From: Brevundimonas sp.
GTDB taxonomy: Bacteria > Pseudomonadota > Alphaproteobacteria > Caulobacterales > Caulobacteraceae
Reading direction: 5' to 3'
Assembly: GCA_015234495.1 (NCBI GenBank)
Contig: JADGMZ010000008.1
Span: 1 to 8,578 of the forward strand
Length of the DNA stretch: 8,578 nucleotides
The notes beneath the pieces are model-generated. The model was not told the origin of the DNA, made no database searches, and was given only the letters and a program-made list of their open reading frames with translations. Below are positions 6,328 to 8,578 of this stretch, piece after piece. Each line of letters starts with the position of its first letter. Within the stretch, counting starts at the first letter, position 1. Both the position numbers and the translations under genes were made by a program.

Positions 6328-6346
6328 GCGGGCGGCCGGCGCCCGC
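6328..6346. terminator. GC hairpin between convergent genes
   Basis: GCGGGCG (6328-6334) pairs with CGCCCGC (6340-6346) around a five-base loop. It fills the 27-bp gap between the stop of the Atm1-type gene (+) and the stop of the Hpt-like gene (-), where a shared bidirectional terminator would be expected. There is no flanking T or A tract, so termination strength is uncertain. Confidence 0.4.
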
Positions 6347-6348
6347 GG

Positions 6349-6825
6349 TCAGGTTTCCGGCGAAGCGAATTTCCGCGCCACCATCAGCGCCAGATGGTCG
6401 GTGATCTGGCGGCGCTCGTCGGCGGCGTTGGCCGGGAGGCCGTGCAGCAGCCGCAGCGACCGGACGTGCACATCGATGATGCGCCAGTCCGGCACGGCCT
6501 CGGCCGAGACGCGGTCGATCACGTCGCAGAGGCTGGAGGCCACGGCGCAGATCTCCGGCAGGTCGAACGGGGCGGCGGCGTCGATGACATGGTTGGCCGA
6601 GCGGTAGGCCTGCTGGAGGGTGCGGAAGGTCTCTTCGGAATCGGTCGGCGGCTTGAGGGCGGCCAGGTCGTCGATGCAGCGGGCGACCTCTTCCAGACCC
6701 CGGCCGCGCAGGGCGGCGACGTTGGCGCGGGCGCGGGTCAGGGCGACGCCGACGCTGACGCCGCCGGCGCTGTCGATCATCTTGGCGAGCCGCGACTTGC
6801 GCCGGGCGTGGGTGATGACGGTCAT
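6349..6825 (-). CDS. Small all-helical protein, possibly a degenerate Hpt domain
   Basis: This 158-residue soluble protein lacks a signal peptide or membrane segment, and I do not recognise a named family. Predicted helices dominate. LAKMIDSAGGVSVGVALTRA (13-32) gives an MI...GG N-terminal motif; then come a long helix with RGLEEVARCIDDL (42-54), QQAYRSANHVIDAAAPFDLP (71-90), EICAVASSLCDVIDRV (91-106) and a final helical hairpin. The stretch from about 73 to 105 mimics the histidine phosphotransfer pattern (His, small residues, Phe-x-Leu-Pro, then a second helix). However, the best register puts N78 where the phospho-His should be, with H79 beside it, and the usual Lys-Gly after the His is absent. 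The ATG at 6825 overlaps the response regulator stop (ATGA), so the two are translationally coupled and probably work together. A phosphotransfer, pseudo-Hpt or regulator-binding role is inference. Confidence 0.8.
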   Translation of the reverse strand: MTVITHARRKSRLAKMIDSAGGVSVGVALTRARANVAALRGRGLEEVARCIDDLAALKPPTDSEETFRTLQQAYRSANHVIDAAAPFDLPEICAVASSLCDVIDRVSAEAVPDWRIIDVHVRSLRLLHGLPANAADERRQITDHLALMVARKFASPET

Positions 6826-7394
6826 TGCGCGGTATCCGCGCGGGCGGCCGCCTTTTCGGCCTCGAACCGGGCGCGGCGGATGACCTCGCTGCGGCGTTCC
6901 TGGCCCGGCGGCCGGTCGTCCCGGAAGCGACGGTCGGGTCCGAAGTAGTCGCCGACCTCGAGGAAGGCCCGGCCGTCGCGGGCGACCCAGACGATGCGCT
7001 CGAGCAGGCTGGCGGCGCTGAACGGCTTGGTGATGATGAAGTTGGCCCCGCAGTCGCGGGCCTTGGCGACCATGGAACGCCGGATGTGGGCGGCGGTCAT
7101 GATCACCGGCACGAAGGCGTTGGGCGGGCCCGAGCGGCGCAGCCAGTGGACCAGTTCGAAACCGTCCATGCCCGGCATCTCGCAGTCGACGACCAGCAGG
7201 TCGACCTCGACCTCGCGCAGGGCTTCGATCGCCTCGGCGGCGCTGCGCATCGAATGACGGGTCTTGATGCCGAAGCCGAGCAGGGCGCTCGAGGTGATCT
7301 CGGCCGAGAAGGGCGAGTCGTCGACCACCATGGTGACGGCGCCCGAGAGATTGATGATGGCGCTGTCTCGCAGAGCCTCGCCGACCGCGCTCAT
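6822..7394 (-). CDS. Single-domain response regulator with GPDRR...ERR tail
   Basis: This CheY-like receiver of 190 residues starts at the ATG at 7394, with GGAG (complement of 7405-7408) ten bases upstream. An upstream TTG at 7427 would add 11 residues but is less likely. The receiver spans about 19-140: the acidic pair D25/D26 (VVDDSPFS), phosphoacceptor D70 (LLVVDCEMPGMDGFE), T100 (VIMTAA) and K123 (ITKPFS) are all present, so it should be phosphorylatable. There is no DNA-binding or enzymatic output domain. After the receiver comes a tail, DYFGPDRRFRDDRP (149-162) then GQERRSE (164-170), followed by a charged helix to the C terminus. GPDRR/GPERR tails recur in alphaproteobacterial signalling proteins; their function is unknown to me. 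It probably acts by protein-protein contact, with the coupled downstream Hpt-like protein the obvious partner candidate. No histidine kinase is encoded in the window. Confidence 0.92.
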   Translation of the reverse strand: MSAVGEALRDSAIINLSGAVTMVVDDSPFSAEITSSALLGFGIKTRHSMRSAAEAIEALREVEVDLLVVDCEMPGMDGFELVHWLRRSGPPNAFVPVIMTAAHIRRSMVAKARDCGANFIITKPFSAASLLERIVWVARDGRAFLEVGDYFGPDRRFRDDRPPGQERRSEVIRRARFEAEKAAARADTAQ

Positions 7395-7469
7395 TGGGTA
7401 CCCGCTCCAGCCGGTCGCCCCCTGCAACCATGCATGGAGTCAGGCCTAACGGAACAACCGTAGCTGAAG

Positions 7470-7476
7470 GGTTAAC
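7470..7476 (-). promoter_or_regulatory. CtrA half-site-like motif upstream of the response regulator
   Basis: In the 89-bp gap between accA and the response regulator the minus strand reads GTTAACC at 7476-7470. It resembles half of the Caulobacterales CtrA site (TTAA-N7-TTAA). The second half is absent: seven bases on reads GCTA. It lies 76 bp before the regulator start, a plausible promoter distance. TTAA is rare in this GC-rich sequence, but one half-site is weak evidence. Confidence 0.22.
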
Positions 7477-7483
7477 GAAAGCC

Positions 7484-8434
7484 TCAGGCGAGCCGGCCGA
7501 TGGCGTAGAAGCGGTCGGCGCGGGCCTGGCGGATCTGGTCCGGCGACAGGGCGGAGAGGGCGGCGAGCTCCTCGGCGAGGACGTCGCCGACATTGGCGAT
7601 GGCCGCGGTCCGATCGGCATGGGCGCCGCCGACCGGCTCGGGGATGATGCGGTCGATGATCTTCAGCTCGAGCAGGTCGGGGGCGGTGATCTTCATGGCC
7701 ATGGCGGCGTCGCGGGCGCGGGCCCCGTCGCGCCACAGGATGCCGGCCGCGCCTTCGGGGGAGATGACCGAATAGATCGAGTGCTCGAGCATCAGCACCC
7801 GGCCGGCGGCGGCGATGGCGATGGCCCCGCCCGAGCCGCCCTCGCCGGTGACGGTGGCGATCGAGGGCACGCCCAGGGTCAGGCAGCGCTCGGTCGAGCG
7901 GGCGATGGCCTCGGCCTGGCCGCGCTCCTCGGCGCCGAGGCCGGGATAGGCGCCGGCGGTGTCGACGAAGGTCAGCACCGGCAGGCCGTACTGTTCAGCC
8001 ATGTCCATCAGGCGCACCGCCTTGCGGTAGCCCTCGGGCCGGGCCATGCCGAAATTGTGGGTCAGGCGGGTCTGGGTGTCGTGGCCCTTCTCGTGGCCCA
8101 TGATCACCACCGGCTCGCCGCGGAAGCGGGCGAGGCCGCCGAGGATGGCCTGGTCGTCGCCGAACTGGCGGTCGCCCTTCAGCTCGACGAAGTCGGTGAA
8201 CAGGCCGTCGACGTAGTCGACGAAATGCGGCCGCTGAGGGTGGCGGGCGACCTGGGTCTTCATCCACGGGTCGAGGCCGGCGTAGGTCTTCCGGCGCAGC
8301 TGCTCCGCCTTCTTGCGCAGGCCCTCGACCTCGGCGTCGAACGAACCGGAGGTCGAGGAGAGCAGGTTCAGCTCCTCGATCTTGGCCTCCAGATCGGCGA
8401 TCGGCTTTTCGAATTCGAGGTAGTGGGTGGCCAT
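7484..8434 (-). CDS. accA: Acetyl-CoA carboxylase carboxyltransferase subunit alpha
   Basis: AccA pairs with AccD to form the carboxyltransferase that moves the carboxyl group from biotin-BCCP to acetyl-CoA, making malonyl-CoA for fatty acid synthesis in the cytoplasm. The 316-residue length is normal. An N-terminal helical or coiled-coil segment (about 8-50, FEKPIADLEAKIEEL onward) precedes the crotonase-like core. Diagnostic blocks are ARHPQRPHFVDYV (63-75), ELKGDRQFGDD (84-94), GHEKGHDT (113-120), NFGMARPEGYRKA (127-139), TFVDTAGAYPG (155-165), the oxyanion-hole region GEGGSGGA (197-204) and SPEGAAGILWRD (225-236). No zinc finger is present, as expected, since that lies in AccD. The ATG at 8434 gives the usual MATHYLEFEKP start, with a weak GGA seven bases upstream. 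It is preceded by xerD on the same strand with an 85-bp gap containing a likely promoter, so it can be transcribed alone. Confidence 0.97.
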   Translation of the reverse strand: MATHYLEFEKPIADLEAKIEELNLLSSTSGSFDAEVEGLRKKAEQLRRKTYAGLDPWMKTQVARHPQRPHFVDYVDGLFTDFVELKGDRQFGDDQAILGGLARFRGEPVVIMGHEKGHDTQTRLTHNFGMARPEGYRKAVRLMDMAEQYGLPVLTFVDTAGAYPGLGAEERGQAEAIARSTERCLTLGVPSIATVTGEGGSGGAIAIAAAGRVLMLEHSIYSVISPEGAAGILWRDGARARDAAMAMKITAPDLLELKIIDRIIPEPVGGAHADRTAAIANVGDVLAEELAALSALSPDQIRQARADRFYAIGRLA

Positions 8435-8482
8435 CAGGCGTCCGGAAACAGGCGCGCCGCGCGGCGCATCGGGAGGCGGCGG

Positions 8483-8511
8483 AACCTAGTGGGGTCAACG
8501 CCGGGGGGCAA
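8483..8511 (-). promoter_or_regulatory. Putative sigma70-type promoter for accA
   Basis: On the minus strand TTGCCC (complement of 8506-8511) is followed after exactly 17 bases by TAGGTT (complement of 8483-8488), inside the string CTAGGTTC, which resembles the housekeeping -10 of Caulobacterales. Transcription would start near 8476, leaving a leader of about 40 nt. That leader contains the 14-bp palindrome GCGCCGCGCGGCGC (8454-8467), which can fold as a 5-bp stem with a 4-base loop. Confidence 0.4.
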
Positions 8512-8519
8512 GGGAGGGT

Positions 8520-8578
8520 TCAGTCCTCACGCGCCAAGGGGTGCTTGCTGCGCACGACTTCGGCGAGGCGGTCGGTGG
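8520..8578 (-). CDS. xerD: C-terminal end of a tyrosine recombinase, probably XerD (partial)
   Basis: Only the last 19 codons, reading TDRLAEVVRSKHPLARED then TGA at 8522-8520, fall in the window; the rest lies beyond the right edge. The RLAEVVRSKHPLA ending matches the tail of alphaproteobacterial XerD proteins, which typically finish with a helix and HPLA after the catalytic Tyr region. XerD directly upstream of accA is also a common alphaproteobacterial arrangement. XerD resolves chromosome dimers at dif together with XerC. No catalytic residue is visible here, so the call rests on a short tail plus gene order. Confidence 0.6.
   Translation of the reverse strand, partial: TDRLAEVVRSKHPLARED

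Noticed and set aside
6825..7463. Plus-strand frame of 212 codons opposite the response regulator
   Set aside because: It is antisense to a receiver domain with all catalytic residues in place. It shows no family motif of its own.
6826..7620. Extended N terminus for the Hpt-like protein (open frame continues upstream to 7620)
   Set aside because: The upstream part is an out-of-frame reading of the response regulator and accA ends. The protein sensibly begins at the ATG at 6825, which overlaps the regulator stop.
1..8578. CRISPR array, insertion sequence, toxin-antitoxin or phage genes
   Set aside because: There are no spaced direct repeats of CRISPR type, no transposase or recombinase core, and no small toxin-like genes. 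The only recombinase trace is the xerD tail, a housekeeping gene.

Overview
The window reads as chromosome of a high-GC alphaproteobacterium, most likely Caulobacterales and close to Brevundimonas or Caulobacter. The reasons are uniformly G/C-ending codons, the Caulobacterales-like SecD/SecF and AccA proteins, the order xerD-accA, and intergenic GC-rich hairpin repeats of the kind common in those genomes. Genus-level placement is inference. No mobile element, CRISPR array, tRNA or rRNA was seen.

Plus-strand block (1-6321). The 3' part of secD overlaps secF by one base; together they encode the SecDF translocation motor. A 234-bp gap follows, packed with hairpins: one spans the secF stop codon, one is a lone degenerate repeat arm, and two are 65-bp tandem repeats with a 69-bp period. 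Next come three tightly packed genes: a short PuuD-type (Urate_ox_N-like) membrane protein, a DUF998-type membrane protein, and a short squalene/phytoene-synthase-like protein of the NDUFAF6 type (complex I assembly). The last two overlap by 4 bp, and a UUCG-tetraloop hairpin lies just ahead of the second start. After 46 bp holding two abutting hairpins comes an Atm1-type ABC exporter.

Minus-strand block (6349-8578, convergent with the first). Read in the direction of transcription: the last codons of xerD, a likely sigma70-type promoter, accA (acetyl-CoA carboxylase alpha subunit), an 89-bp gap with a CtrA-half-site-like motif, a single-domain response regulator with a GPDRR...ERR tail, and, overlapping it by 4 bp, a small all-helical protein that looks like a degenerate histidine phosphotransfer (Hpt) domain. 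A GC hairpin separates the two convergent blocks.

Most of the window is core metabolism and secretion. Three things deserve a second look: the response regulator/Hpt-like pair; the insertion of PuuD-like and DUF998 genes and hairpin repeats between secDF and the NDUFAF6-like gene, where many alphaproteobacteria carry an Mth938/NDUFAF3-type gene; and the RNA hairpins placed at gene junctions.
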